Source: Trichobilharzia regenti (taxonomy: Eukaryota; Platyhelminthes; Trematoda; Strigeidida; Schistosomatidae). Taken from it: a DNA stretch of 64,000 nt. Below the pieces are notes generated by a model. The model did not search any database and was not told the origin of the DNA. It was given only the letters and a program-made list of their open reading frames with translations. Shown here in pieces: positions 1 through 9,792 of the stretch (position 1 is its first letter; each line of letters starts with the position of its first letter). The stretch spans positions 80,423,168-80,487,167 of the forward strand of contig OX235270.1 in assembly GCA_944472135.2 (NCBI GenBank). Reading direction: 5' to 3'. The position numbers were made by a program, and so were the translations under genes.

Positions 1-45
1 CTCAATTTTATGATTGCTTGGCTGAAGGTCACCCGTGCGTTCATA

Positions 46-458
46 TCAGTTTCAATTCATCACTTAATAAAAAACTACTCAGCATGATCTGAAACTCATT
101 TACAAATGGTAAATAATCAGCCGGGTTTCCATCGAAACACCGTGGTTCAAATTTAGGGAGTTATATGTTCCTATTATCCCTGAACGGCGAAACAGTAACA
201 TCAACCATGTCATGCTTAACATCAGACACATCGTTACAAGTAACAGACAAGTCACCATGACTTACTTTCCTGTTTGCATCCAAGACACTCTGTCCCTTCT
301 TTGACCCGGGAATTGTTGAACTTGACCAAATTCCAAAAGAGTTCCAGATATTGCTTGTTCAAAGAGGACTTGATCGGCACCAGGAAAGATGAAAGGTAAC
401 TATCCAATCTGTTACAAACGGTCCAAACCCATCGAAAACTGACTTCTCCGTCAGAAAC
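46..458 (-). pseudogene. Inverted 5' leader and gag N-terminus of the gag-only LTR element
   Basis: Read on the minus strand, this stretch matches the leader and first about 90 codons of the intact Gag at 15227. The residues around FDGNPADY can be followed, with several substitutions. The start codon is lost: the ATG of the intact copies is ATT here (311-313). Similarity stops near position 46, so this is a truncated copy. It sits directly downstream, in its own orientation, of the LTR at 459-815. Bases 1-45 do not match the element and I recognise nothing in them. Confidence 0.8.
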
Positions 459-815
459 TGTCAGTCACGTCTCGTAAACCGTTAATGCCCAGCTCTTGCT
501 ACGCTCGGGCTCACTCTGTCGCTTGAAGTTTCTCAGAAACGCTTAGTAATAACGGACGCAAAAATCAAAACACTGATTGGCCGCTTGGGAATTCTTTATT
601 GTAACACCAACATATAAGTCAAGTATGACTAAGGTCTGTGAACAAATATTACAATAATAAATCACAAGATTACTTCTGATGGTTTACTGCTGACATCTTT
701 CTGAACAGCGACCGATGAGACGATGATTGTCGTATTGATGCCTCCGCGAAAATTGGGGAAGTTGGTTTTGAGCAAACAACCATGAATTGATCGTTCAATC
801 TTCAACTACATTGAC
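459..815 (-). mobile_element. LTR of the gag-only element, inverted
   Basis: On the minus strand this is a full LTR of the family found at 14707-15082. It has the same TGTCA...TGACA termini, the block shared near the 5' end (GATTGAACGATCAATT) and the same 3' end. It is the 5' LTR of the truncated inverted copy at 46-458. Its outer edge at 815/816 abuts plus-strand gag sequence of another copy of the same family without any spacer. Confidence 0.85.
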
Positions 816-1243
816 AGTCAGTGTAATTGATCCGAGTGAAGCCCACCTACCATCAAATGCTAGTGCTAAACCGGAGCTGAAAGCAAAAGGCAGCAAAGGT
901 GGTAATCTTGCAGTTAGACAACTATCAGAAAGAACAGCTTCTGATCCACCGCTAAGTTCGTCAACTGGTATCAATCGGTTGCCGTTGGTGTTGTCATCCA
1001 CAATGAGAAGGATGCCCATCAACTCAAGTATCTTGTGCAATGACTATGATAGTATTGATGCATTTGAAAAGACGAAAGATATTGGTCAGTTTAGTGGGGA
1101 TAAGCCAAGTGTAAACGAGAGAGTAATTGTTAAATTGACTTGCATGAATAAACGCATTTCTAGTCTCAAGTTACTAATTAAATGCTGTTATCTTCGGTGT
1201 AAATTACTCTGCTTCTACGCTTGGTTGACCAGATACATCGTAT
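816..1243 (+). pseudogene. Gag C-terminal fragment, old copy, left half
   Basis: Plus-strand reading frame that aligns with residues from about 470 to 610 of the intact 651-residue Gag, including the shared words MPINSSILCNDY and KPSVNERVIVKLTC. It is clearly diverged yet has no stop codon. The fragment starts abruptly at the inverted LTR and is cut at 1243 by the Penelope-like cluster. The same gag resumes at 9661. An ATG-less start near 787 belongs to the LTR and is not a real start. The open frame despite divergence suggests that this part was under coding selection before the insertions. Confidence 0.8.
1231..1243. repeat. Left 13-bp target site duplication of the PLE cluster
   Basis: AGATACATCGTAT here and AGATACGTCGTAT at 9661-9673 flank the cluster. 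They differ at one base and together restore an uninterrupted gag frame, which marks them as the target site duplication. Confidence 0.8.
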
Positions 1244-1299
1244 TTTGATGTGGTTTTGTTCTCTGAGCTGGATAGTTAGTTTGCGAAGCTTTCATCACC

Positions 1300-3906
1300 T
1301 TACTGGGTGACATCTTCAGCGCATACTTCAAATTGAAGTGAGCTTTTAGGTTTCTCCACGAGTTTATTAATCATTCCTCCTGGTGACCTTGGACGTGATT
1401 GGTTGTTTATGTATGTTTTCACACCTTCTAGGTTACTTGTGTTGGAACTGATTGTTTCTGTGACTTGAACTTTGGCCAATCGTGTGTGAAGTTTCTTTCT
1501 TATTGGTTGATAAATTTTGTCTATCTCGATGTGTCTATTGATTGATGATTCACTGGAATGCCAAGCTTCTAAAAATTCTCTAGCATTCTTGTTATTTCCT
1601 TTGTCTAATATTTGAACGTTGTCCCAGTCGAATTGATGTCCGTGGTTGTCTGTGTGTAGTGAAATGAGGGAGTGCATATCATGTCTTTTGACGGCTAGCT
1701 TATGTTCGTGGATACGAAGACGAAGGGGACGTCCACTTTGGCCAATGTAGTGTTTTTCACAGTTGTTACAGTTTATTTTGTAGATGATGTTGGTTTTGTC
1801 TTCTTTTGCTGTTGAGTCTTTTGGTTGACATAGAATTGAGTGCAGCGACTTTGTTGGTTTGTGTACGACGTCAATTCCTAAAGGTTTGAAGAGTCTTTTA
1901 GTGATTTCTGAGATATCCTTTATATATGGTAAGGCGATTTTCTTTGTGTTTTCCTTGGTGGCTTTTGTTTTGGTAGGTTGGCTTGGGGGTATATGTCTCT
2001 TGATGAAATTCCGGGGATATCCATTCTTTTGGAAGACGTCCATGAGATACTTTTCTTCAATTTTTCTTAAGGTGGGAGTGCTGCAGTGAGTCCTTGCTCT
2101 CTTGAATAGTGTTTGTATGCAGTTCCTTTTGTGTGCTATTGGGTTGTTGCTGTTGTAATTCAGTATTTGGTCTGTGTGAGTTGATTTCCTATAAACTTGA
2201 GTTTCTAATTCTCCTGTAGTTGTTCGCCTGACTAAGACGTCCAAAAATGGTATTTTGTTCTCGGATTCCTCTTCTCTTGTGAATTTGATGTCGTTGAAGA
2301 CGTTGTTTATTAAGTTGTGAGTTTTGTCTAATTCGTTTCTTTTGATTATTACAAATGTGTCGTCGACGTAGCGTATCCAAATCTTGGGTTTGATCTTTGG
2401 TAGAATTATGTTTTCGAGTCTTTGCATCACTGCTTCTGCAATCAAACCTGATATTGGCGATCCCATGGGTGTTCCTTTGACTTGTTCATATATTTGGCCG
2501 TTGAATTGGAAGTATGTTGTTAGGCATAGATTTATGCATTCCATCCAGCTTGTGTGTTGCATTTTTGATTGTTGTGGAAGTTGTTCGTCGTTGCTAAGTA
2601 ATTGCTCCATGGTTTCTTTTGCTAGTTTTTGTCCGATAGAGGTATATAATGCTGTCACGTCGAAGGATACCATTATTTCTTGTTCATCTATTTGGATGTC
2701 TCTGATTTTCTCTAGGAATTGGATAGCAGAGTTGATGGAGTGATCACAGGATTCCGTTAGGTGTTTTAGTTTTCTGTATAATTCCTTGGACAAATTATAT
2801 GTTGGAGTTCCTGGGAGTGATACAATTGGTCGTAACGGGATATTTGCCTTGTGTATTTTGGGTCTGCCGTAGAATCGAGGTAGGACTGGTCCATTGGATT
2901 TCATTCGCCATTGGTCTTGTTTTGTGATCTGTCCAGTTTTGCTGAGCTTGTTTAAGGTCCTTTGGATGCGGTTGTCCAATGTTTGTATGGGATTTGTTGG
3001 GAGTTGTTGATATACATCTTCATCTTTGAGTAGTTCTTCAGCTTTCTTGGTGCATTCTTCTCTGTCCATGACTACTGTTGTTCTTCCTTTGTCGGCTGGT
3101 AAAATGACGATGTCCTTCCTATTTTTCAGCTTTTTGAGGGCCTTTAGTTCTTGAGAGTTGAGTTGTGTGTGTTGTCTTTTCTGTTTGACCATTGGTACAA
3201 TTGTTTGGCGTATCTCTTCCTGTGTTTCCTCGTTCAAGTTTGATGATTTGAGTAATGATTCAAGGGCAGCGAAGAAATCAGTTTTTGAAGCATCTCCGGT
3301 GTTGTAGTTTAATCCTTTTTGTAGTAGTTGTTGTTCCATTTTTGATAGTGGTTGTTTTGATAGGTTGACTACGCAGTCTATGGGCGTATTGTCTGGTTGT
3401 TGTTTTCTAATCTTGGCTAGCTTGGTTTTGAGGACTCTTCGTCTTTGTTCTCTGTGTTTTTCACTTGACAGTGAAATTGCGGTGATCAGCGTTGACAGGT
3501 GTTCTTGGTTGAGGGTTTTCTCTAATTTTGCTTTTTGGACATCTATTATTTGTTGATATTTGTTGATCCGATAATGTGCGTCAGTAATCATTAATTTGAC
3601 CATTCGTCTTCCACATTGTTCGGCCAATTTCCATCCCATTGGGCAGTTGACTGGTGGCTTGTATCTTACACTGTTTGGTAGGATTGAATGACGAAGGCAC
3701 TCATGGAGAAAGAATAATTGTTCTCTGGTGGATCCTTGCCTTTTGGCGAAGTCTTCCCACTTTCGAACAGAGAGAAGCGTATCCCGCTCGTAAGATTTAG
3801 ATATGATAGAGAAGATTTGTAGCTCAGGTGGATAATTTTGATGTGGTTTTGTTCTCTGAGCTGGATAGTTAGTTTGCGAAGCTTTCATCACCTTACTGGG
3901 TGACAT
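1300..3906 (-). CDS. Penelope-like RT with GIY-YIG endonuclease (unit 1)
   Basis: An 868-residue single-ORF PLE protein. It should copy the element RNA at a nicked chromosomal target. The RT core lies around residue 515 (RYVDDTFVII), preceded by TPMGSPISGL and the fingers motif LPADKGRTTVV. The C-terminal endonuclease begins near residue 709 with IIYKI followed by CNNC and HYIGQ, then the Arg-rich helix RPLRLRIHEH and the Glu of EFLEAWH. The CxxC between the two halves is typical of endonuclease-bearing PLEs. I chose the first ATG (3906); the open frame extends six codons upstream to a TTG. The frame is intact, so the unit could be active or recently so. This unit carries Cys in REECTKK. Confidence 0.9.
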   Translation of the reverse strand: MSPSKVMKASQTNYPAQRTKPHQNYPPELQIFSIISKSYERDTLLSVRKWEDFAKRQGSTREQLFFLHECLRHSILPNSVRYKPPVNCPMGWKLAEQCGRRMVKLMITDAHYRINKYQQIIDVQKAKLEKTLNQEHLSTLITAISLSSEKHREQRRRVLKTKLAKIRKQQPDNTPIDCVVNLSKQPLSKMEQQLLQKGLNYNTGDASKTDFFAALESLLKSSNLNEETQEEIRQTIVPMVKQKRQHTQLNSQELKALKKLKNRKDIVILPADKGRTTVVMDREECTKKAEELLKDEDVYQQLPTNPIQTLDNRIQRTLNKLSKTGQITKQDQWRMKSNGPVLPRFYGRPKIHKANIPLRPIVSLPGTPTYNLSKELYRKLKHLTESCDHSINSAIQFLEKIRDIQIDEQEIMVSFDVTALYTSIGQKLAKETMEQLLSNDEQLPQQSKMQHTSWMECINLCLTTYFQFNGQIYEQVKGTPMGSPISGLIAEAVMQRLENIILPKIKPKIWIRYVDDTFVIIKRNELDKTHNLINNVFNDIKFTREEESENKIPFLDVLVRRTTTGELETQVYRKSTHTDQILNYNSNNPIAHKRNCIQTLFKRARTHCSTPTLRKIEEKYLMDVFQKNGYPRNFIKRHIPPSQPTKTKATKENTKKIALPYIKDISEITKRLFKPLGIDVVHKPTKSLHSILCQPKDSTAKEDKTNIIYKINCNNCEKHYIGQSGRPLRLRIHEHKLAVKRHDMHSLISLHTDNHGHQFDWDNVQILDKGNNKNAREFLEAWHSSESSINRHIEIDKIYQPIRKKLHTRLAKVQVTETISSNTSNLEGVKTYINNQSRPRSPGGMINKLVEKPKSSLQFEVCAEDVTQ

Positions 3907-3913
3907 CTTCAGC
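3874..3913 (-). ncRNA. Hammerhead-like core at the PLE unit junction
   Basis: Minus strand reads CTGAAGA (3912-3906), a stem TCACC/GGTGA with loop CAGTAA, then GAAA (3886-3883). This matches the CUGANGA - helix II - GAAA order of hammerhead ribozymes, which have been described in PLE terminal repeats. Helix II is imperfect beside the core, and I cannot show a convincing helix III or cleavage triplet, so activity is doubtful. Identical copies lie at 1281-1320 and 6467-6506 (minus) and 9547-9586 (plus). The motif overlaps the first codons of the PLE ORF. Confidence 0.45.
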
Positions 3914-6499
3914 GCATACTTCAAATTGAAGTGAGCTTTTAGGTTTCTCCACGAGTTTATTAATCATTCCTCCTGGTGACCTTGGACGTGATTGGTTGTT
4001 TATGTATGTTTTCACACCTTCTAGGTTACTTGTGTTGGAACTGATTGTTTCTGTGACTTGAACTTTGGCCAATCGTGTGTGAAGTTTCTTTCTTATTGGT
4101 TGATAAATTTTGTCTATCTCGATGTGTCTATTGATTGATGATTCACTGGAATGCCAAGCTTCTAAAAATTCTCTAGCATTCTTGTTATTTCCTTTGTCTA
4201 ATATTTGAACGTTGTCCCAGTCGAATTGATGTCCGTGGTTGTCTGTGTGTAGTGAAATGAGGGAGTGTATATCATGTCTTTTGACGGCTAGCTTATGTTC
4301 GTGGATACGAAGACGAAGGGGACGTCCACTTTGGCCAATGTAGTGTTTTTCACAGTTGTTACAGTTTATTTTGTAGATGATGTTGGTTTTGTCTTCTTTT
4401 GCTGTTGAGTCTTTTGGTTGACATAGAATTGAGTGCAGCGACTTTGTTGGTTTGTGTACGACGTCAATTCCTAAAGGTTTGAAGAGTCTTTTAGTGATTT
4501 CTGAGATATCCTTTATATATGGTAAGGCGATTTTCTTTGTGTTTTCCTTGGTGGCTTTTGTTTTGGTAGGTTGGCTTGGGGGTATATGTCTCTTGATGAA
4601 ATTCCGGGGATATCCATTCTTTTGGAAGACGTCCATGAGATACTTTTCTTCAATTTTTCTTAAGGTGGGAGTGCTGCAGTGAGTCCTTGCTCTCTTGAAT
4701 AGTGTTTGTATGCAGTTCCTTTTGTGTGCTATTGGGTTGTTGCTGTTGTAATTCAGTATTTGGTCTGTGTGAGTTGATTTCCTATAAACTTGAGTTTCTA
4801 ATTCTCCTGTAGTTGTTCGCCTGACTAAGACGTCCAAAAATGGTATTTTGTTCTCGGATTCCTCTTCTCTTGTGAATTTGATGTCGTTGAAGACGTTGTT
4901 TATTAAGTTGTGAGTTTTGTCTAATTCGTTTCTTTTGATTATTACAAATGTGTCGTCGACGTAGCGTATCCAAATCTTGGGTTTGATCTTTGGTAGAATT
5001 ATGTTTTCGAGTCTTTGCATCACTGCTTCTGCAATCAAACCTGATATTGGCGATCCCATGGGTGTTCCTTTGACTTGTTCATATATTTGGCCGTTGAATT
5101 GGAAGTATGTTGTTAGGCATAGATTTATGCATTCCATCCAGCTTGTGTGTTGCATTTTTGATTGTTGTGGAAGTTGTTCGTCGTTGCTAAGTAATTGCTC
5201 CATGGTTTCTTTTGCTAGTTTTTGTCCGATAGAGGTATATAATGCTGTCACGTCGAAGGATACCATTATTTCTTGTTCATCTATTTGGATGTCTCTGATT
5301 TTCTCTAGGAATTGGATAGCAGAGTTGATGGAGTGATCACAGGATTCCGTTAGGTGTTTTAGTTTTCTGTATAATTCCTTGGACAAATTATATGTTGGAG
5401 TTCCTGGGAGTGATACAATTGGTCGTAACGGGATATTTGCCTTGTGTATTTTGGGTCTGCCGTAGAATCGAGGTAGGACTGGTCCATTGGATTTCATTCG
5501 CCATTGGTCTTGTTTTGTGATCTGTCCAGTTTTGCTGAGCTTGTTTAAGGTCCTTTGGATGCGGTTGTCCAATGTTTGTATGGGATTTGTTGGGAGTTGT
5601 TGATATACATCTTCATCTTTGAGTAGTTCTTCAGCTTTCTTGGTGTATTCTTCTCTGTCCATGACTACTGTTGTTCTTCCTTTGTCGGCTGGTAAAATGA
5701 CGATGTCCTTCCTATTTTTCAGCTTTTTGAGGGCCTTTAGTTCTTGAGAGTTGAGTTGTGTGTGTTGTCTTTTCTGTTTGACCATTGGTACAATTGTTTG
5801 GCGTATCTCTTCCTGTGTTTCCTCGTTCAAGTTTGATGATTTGAGTAATGATTCAAGGGCAGCGAAGAAATCAGTTTTTGAAGCATCTCCGGTGTTGTAG
5901 TTTAATCCTTTTTGTAGTAGTTGTTGTTCCATTTTTGATAGTGGTTGTTTTGATAGGTTGACTACGCAGTCTATGGGCGTATTGTCTGGTTGTTGTTTTC
6001 TAATCTTGGCTAGCTTGGTTTTGAGGACTCTTCGTCTTTGTTCTCTGTGTTTTTCACTTGACAGTGAAATTGCGGTGATCAGCGTTGACAGGTGTTCTTG
6101 GTTGAGGGTTTTCTCTAATTTTGCTTTTTGGACATCTATTATTTGTTGATATTTGTTGATCCGATAATGTGCGTCCGTAATCATTAATTTGACCATTCGT
6201 CTTCCACATTGTTCGGCCAATTTCCATCCCATTGGGCAGTTGACTGGTGGCTTGTATCTTACACTGTTTGGTAGGATTGAATGACGAAGGCACTCATGGA
6301 GAAAGAATAATTGTTCTCTGGTGGATCCTTGCCTTTTGGCGAAGTCTTCCCACTTTCGAACAGAGAGAAGCGTATCCCGCTCGTAAGATTTAGATATGAT
6401 AGAGAAGATTTGTAGCTCAGGTGGATAATTTTGATGTGGTTTTGTTCTCTGAGCTGGATAGTTAGTTTGCGAAGCTTTCATCACCTTACTGGGTGACAT
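3893..6499 (-). CDS. Penelope-like RT with GIY-YIG endonuclease (unit 2)
   Basis: Second intact copy of the 868-residue PLE protein, the same as unit 1 except for Tyr in REEYTKK and Ile in KRHDIH. Its last codons overlap the first codons of unit 1 in another frame: the stop of this unit is at 3893 while the ATG of unit 1 is at 3906. The start of each ORF is therefore supplied by the 3' end of the unit upstream. This fits a PLE terminal repeat acting as promoter or leader for the next unit. Confidence 0.9.
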   Translation of the reverse strand: MSPSKVMKASQTNYPAQRTKPHQNYPPELQIFSIISKSYERDTLLSVRKWEDFAKRQGSTREQLFFLHECLRHSILPNSVRYKPPVNCPMGWKLAEQCGRRMVKLMITDAHYRINKYQQIIDVQKAKLEKTLNQEHLSTLITAISLSSEKHREQRRRVLKTKLAKIRKQQPDNTPIDCVVNLSKQPLSKMEQQLLQKGLNYNTGDASKTDFFAALESLLKSSNLNEETQEEIRQTIVPMVKQKRQHTQLNSQELKALKKLKNRKDIVILPADKGRTTVVMDREEYTKKAEELLKDEDVYQQLPTNPIQTLDNRIQRTLNKLSKTGQITKQDQWRMKSNGPVLPRFYGRPKIHKANIPLRPIVSLPGTPTYNLSKELYRKLKHLTESCDHSINSAIQFLEKIRDIQIDEQEIMVSFDVTALYTSIGQKLAKETMEQLLSNDEQLPQQSKMQHTSWMECINLCLTTYFQFNGQIYEQVKGTPMGSPISGLIAEAVMQRLENIILPKIKPKIWIRYVDDTFVIIKRNELDKTHNLINNVFNDIKFTREEESENKIPFLDVLVRRTTTGELETQVYRKSTHTDQILNYNSNNPIAHKRNCIQTLFKRARTHCSTPTLRKIEEKYLMDVFQKNGYPRNFIKRHIPPSQPTKTKATKENTKKIALPYIKDISEITKRLFKPLGIDVVHKPTKSLHSILCQPKDSTAKEDKTNIIYKINCNNCEKHYIGQSGRPLRLRIHEHKLAVKRHDIHSLISLHTDNHGHQFDWDNVQILDKGNNKNAREFLEAWHSSESSINRHIEIDKIYQPIRKKLHTRLAKVQVTETISSNTSNLEGVKTYINNQSRPRSPGGMINKLVEKPKSSLQFEVCAEDVTQ

Positions 6500-8436
6500 C
6501 TTCAGCGCATACTTCAAATTGAAGTGAGCTTTTAGGTTTCTCCACGAGTTTATTAATCATTCCTCCTGGTGACCTTGGACGTGATTGGTTGTTTATGTAT
6601 GTTTTCACACCTTCTAGGTTACTTGTGTTGGAACTGATTGTTTCTGTGACTTGAACTTTGGCCAATCGTGTGTGAAGTTTCTTTCTTATTGGTTGATAAA
6701 TTTTGTCTATCTCGATGTGTCTATTGATTGATGATTCACTGGAATGCCAAGCTTCTAAAAATTCTCTAGCATTCTTGTTATTTCCTTTGTCTAATATTTG
6801 AACGTTGTCCCAGTCGAATTGATGTCCGTGGTTGTCTGTGTGTAGTGAAATGAGGGAGTGTATATCATGTCTTTTGACGGCTAGCTTATGTTCGTGGATA
6901 CGAAGACGAAGGGGACGTCCACTTTGGCCAATGTAGTGTTTTTCACAGTTGTTACAGTTTATTTTGTAGATGATGTTGGTTTTGTCTTCTTTTGCTGTTG
7001 AGTCTTTTGGTTGACATAGAATTGAGTGCAGCGACTTTGTTGGTTTGTGTACGACGTCAATTCCTAAAGGTTTGAAGAGTCTTTTAGTGATTTCTGAGAT
7101 ATCCTTTATATATGGTAAGGCGATTTTCTTTGTGTTTTCCTTGGTGGCTTTTGTTTTGGTAGGTTGGCTTGGGGGTATATGTCTCTTGATGAAATTCCGG
7201 GGATATCCATTCTTTTGGAAGACGTCCATGAGATACTTTTCTTCAATTTTTCTTAAGGTGGGAGTGCTGCAGTGAGTCCTTGCTCTCTTGAATAGTGTTT
7301 GTATGCAGTTCCTTTTGTGTGCTATTGGGTTGTTGCTGTTGTAATTCAGTATTTGGTCTGTGTGAGTTGATTTCCTATAAACTTGAGTTTCTAATTCTCC
7401 TGTAGTTGTTCGCCTGACTAAGACGTCCAAAAATGGTATTTTGTTCTCGGATTCCTCTTCTCTTGTGAATTTGATGTCGTTGAAGACGTTGTTTATTAAG
7501 TTGTGAGTTTTGTCTAATTCGTTTCTTTTGATTATTACAAATGTGTCGTCGACGTAGCGTATCCAAATCTTGGGTTTGATCTTTGGTAGAATTATGTTTT
7601 CGAGTCTTTGCATCACTGCTTCTGCAATCAAACCTGATATTGGCGATCCCATGGGTGTTCCTTTGACTTGTTCATATATTTGGCCGTTGAATTGGAAGTA
7701 TGTTGTTAGGCATAGATTTATGCATTCCATCCAGCTTGTGTGTTGCATTTTTGATTGTTGTGGAAGTTGTTCGTCGTTGCTAAGTAATTGCTCCATGGTT
7801 TCTTTTGCTAGTTTTTGTCCGATAGAGGTATATAATGCTGTCACGTCGAAGGATACCATTATTTCTTGTTCATCTATTTGGATGTCTCTGATTTTCTCTA
7901 GGAATTGGATAGCAGAGTTGATGGAGTGATCACAGGATTCCGTTAGGTGTTTTAGTTTTCTGTATAATTCCTTGGACAAATTATATGTTGGAGTTCCTGG
8001 GAGTGATACAATTGGTCGTAACGGGATATTTGCCTTGTGTATTTTGGGTCTGCCGTAGAATCGAGGTAGGACTGGTCCATTGGATTTCATTCGCCATTGG
8101 TCTTGTTTTGTGATCTGTCCAGTTTTGCTGAGCTTGTTTAAGGTCCTTTGGATGCGGTTGTCCAATGTTTGTATGGGATTTGTTGGGAGTTGTTGATATA
8201 CATCTTCATCTTTGAGTAGTTCTTCAGCTTTCTTGGTGTATTCTTCTCTGTCCATGACTACTGTTGTTCTTCCTTTGTCGGCTGGTAAAATGACGATGTC
8301 CTTCCTATTTTTCAGCTTTTTGAGGGCCTTTAGTTCTTGAGAGTTGAGTTGTGTGTGTTGTCTTTTCTGTTTGACCATTGGTACAATTGTTTGGCGTATC
8401 TCTTCCTGTGTTTCCTCGTTCAAGTTTGATGATTTG
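6486..8436 (-). pseudogene. Penelope-like RT/endonuclease, 5'-truncated (unit 3)
   Basis: Carries the C-terminal 645 residues of the same protein, from the NEETQEE word to the end. RT and GIY-YIG domains are complete, but the first about 220 residues and the ATG are missing because the unit breaks at about 8436, where sequence orientation reverses. The first in-frame start-like codon is a TTG, so normal translation is unlikely. As the 5'-most tandem unit it may instead serve as the transcription source for units 1 and 2; this is inference. Confidence 0.85.
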
Positions 8437-9660
8437 ACTCGAAAAGACTCGAAAACATAATTCTACCAAAGATCAAACCCAAGATTTGGATACGCTACGT
8501 CGACGACACATTTGTAATAATCAAAAGAAACGAATTAGACAAAACTCACAACTTAATAAACAACGTCTTCAACGACATCAAATTCACAAGAGAAGAGGAA
8601 TCCGAGAACAAAATACCATTTTTGGACGTCTTAGTCAGGCGAACAACTACAGGAGAATTAGAAACTCAAGTTTATAGGAAATCAACTCACACAGACCAAA
8701 TACTGAATTACAACAGCAACAACCCAATAGCACACAAAAGGAACTGCATACAAACACTATTCAAGAGAGCAAGGACTCACTGCAGCACTCCCACCTTAAG
8801 AAAAATTGAAGAAAAGTATCTCATGGACGTCTTCCAAAAGAATGGATATCCCCGGAATTTCATCAAGAGACATATACCCCCAAGCCAACCTACCAAAACA
8901 AAAGCCACCAAGGAAAACACAAAGAAAATCGCCTTACCATATATAAAGGATATCTCAGAAATCACTAAAAGACTCTTCAAACCTTTAGGAATTGACGTCG
9001 TACACAAACCAACAAAGTCGCTGCACTCAATTCTATGTCAACCAAAAGACTCAACAGCAAAAGAAGACAAAACCAACATCATCTACAAAATAAACTGTAA
9101 CAACTGTGAAAAACACTACATTGGCCAAAGTGGACGTCCCCTTCGTCTTCGTATCCACGAACATAAGCTAGCCGTCAAAAGACATGATATGCACTCCCTC
9201 ATTTCACTACACACAGACAACCACGGACATCAATTCGACTGGGACAACGTTCAAATATTAGACAAAGGAAATAACAAGAATGCTAGAGAATTTTTAGAAG
9301 CTTGGCATTCCAGTGAATCATCAATCAATAGACACATCGAGATAGACAAAATTTATCAACCAATAAGAAAGAAACTTCACACACGATTGGCCAAAGTTCA
9401 AGTCACAGAAACAATCAGTTCCAACACAAGTAACCTAGAAGGTGTGAAAACATACATAAACAACCAATCACGTCCAAGGTCACCAGGAGGAATGATTAAT
9501 AAACTCGTGGAGAAACCTAAAAGCTCACTTCAATTTGAAGTATGCGCTGAAGATGTCACCCAGTAAGGTGATGAAAGCTTCGCAAACTAACTATCCAGCT
9601 CAGAGAACAAAACCACATCAAAATTATCCACCTGAGCTACAAATCTTCTCTATCATATCT
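8437..9660 (+). pseudogene. Inverted, 5'-truncated PLE unit
   Basis: Plus-strand copy that begins just before the RT catalytic motif (YVDDTFVII frame open from about 8446) and continues through the GIY-YIG domain to the stop at 9566. It then holds the start of a further unit (first about 40 codons) before ending at the target duplication. The junction with unit 3 has a short duplicated GACTCG separated by AAAA (8437-8452), which looks like a repair scar. The frame is intact but lacks the RT fingers and any start. Confidence 0.85.
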
Positions 9661-9792
9661 AGATACGTCGTATGTTTTTTCGTCATCTATATTCTGCGAT
9701 ACAATGACATGGGCGTGTTGCCGTTCAGATTTGAGGATATAGCTGATAGCCGGAAATCAGCAAATGAACTCTGCAACGATTTTCCAACCTAG
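9661..9792 (+). pseudogene. Gag C-terminal fragment, old copy, right half
   Basis: Continues the gag frame interrupted at 1243. It encodes the hydrophobic stretch and the C-terminal tail ending in NELCNDFPT, aligning with the last about 44 residues of the intact Gag. The stop codon is at the same place as in the young copies. The first 13 bases are the right copy of the target duplication made by the PLE insertion. Confidence 0.8.

Larger units (their letters stand above)
1244..9660 (-). mobile_element. Penelope-like element cluster (three tandem units plus one inverted truncated unit)
   Basis: Three head-to-tail units on the minus strand repeat with a 2593-bp period (1300, 3893 and 6486 are equivalent positions). 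The third is 5'-truncated at about 8436, where the orientation flips and a shorter plus-strand copy runs to 9660. The copies are nearly identical. Visible amino-acid differences are Cys/Tyr in the REE(C/Y)TKK word and Met/Ile in KRHD(M/I)H. Tandem units with a truncated inverted unit at the 5' side is the arrangement known for Penelope-like elements. The cluster sits inside the C-terminal gag of an older LTR element and is flanked by a 13-bp target duplication. Confidence 0.9.

Noticed and set aside
787..1248. 153-codon plus-strand frame as a gene of its own
   Set aside because: Its start is a TTG inside an inverted LTR, and the rest is the C-terminal gag of a broken LTR element.
1859..2743. 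Plus-strand frames repeated at 4452-5336 and 7045-7929
   Set aside because: Antisense shadows of the PLE coding sequence, repeated only because the PLE units are tandem.
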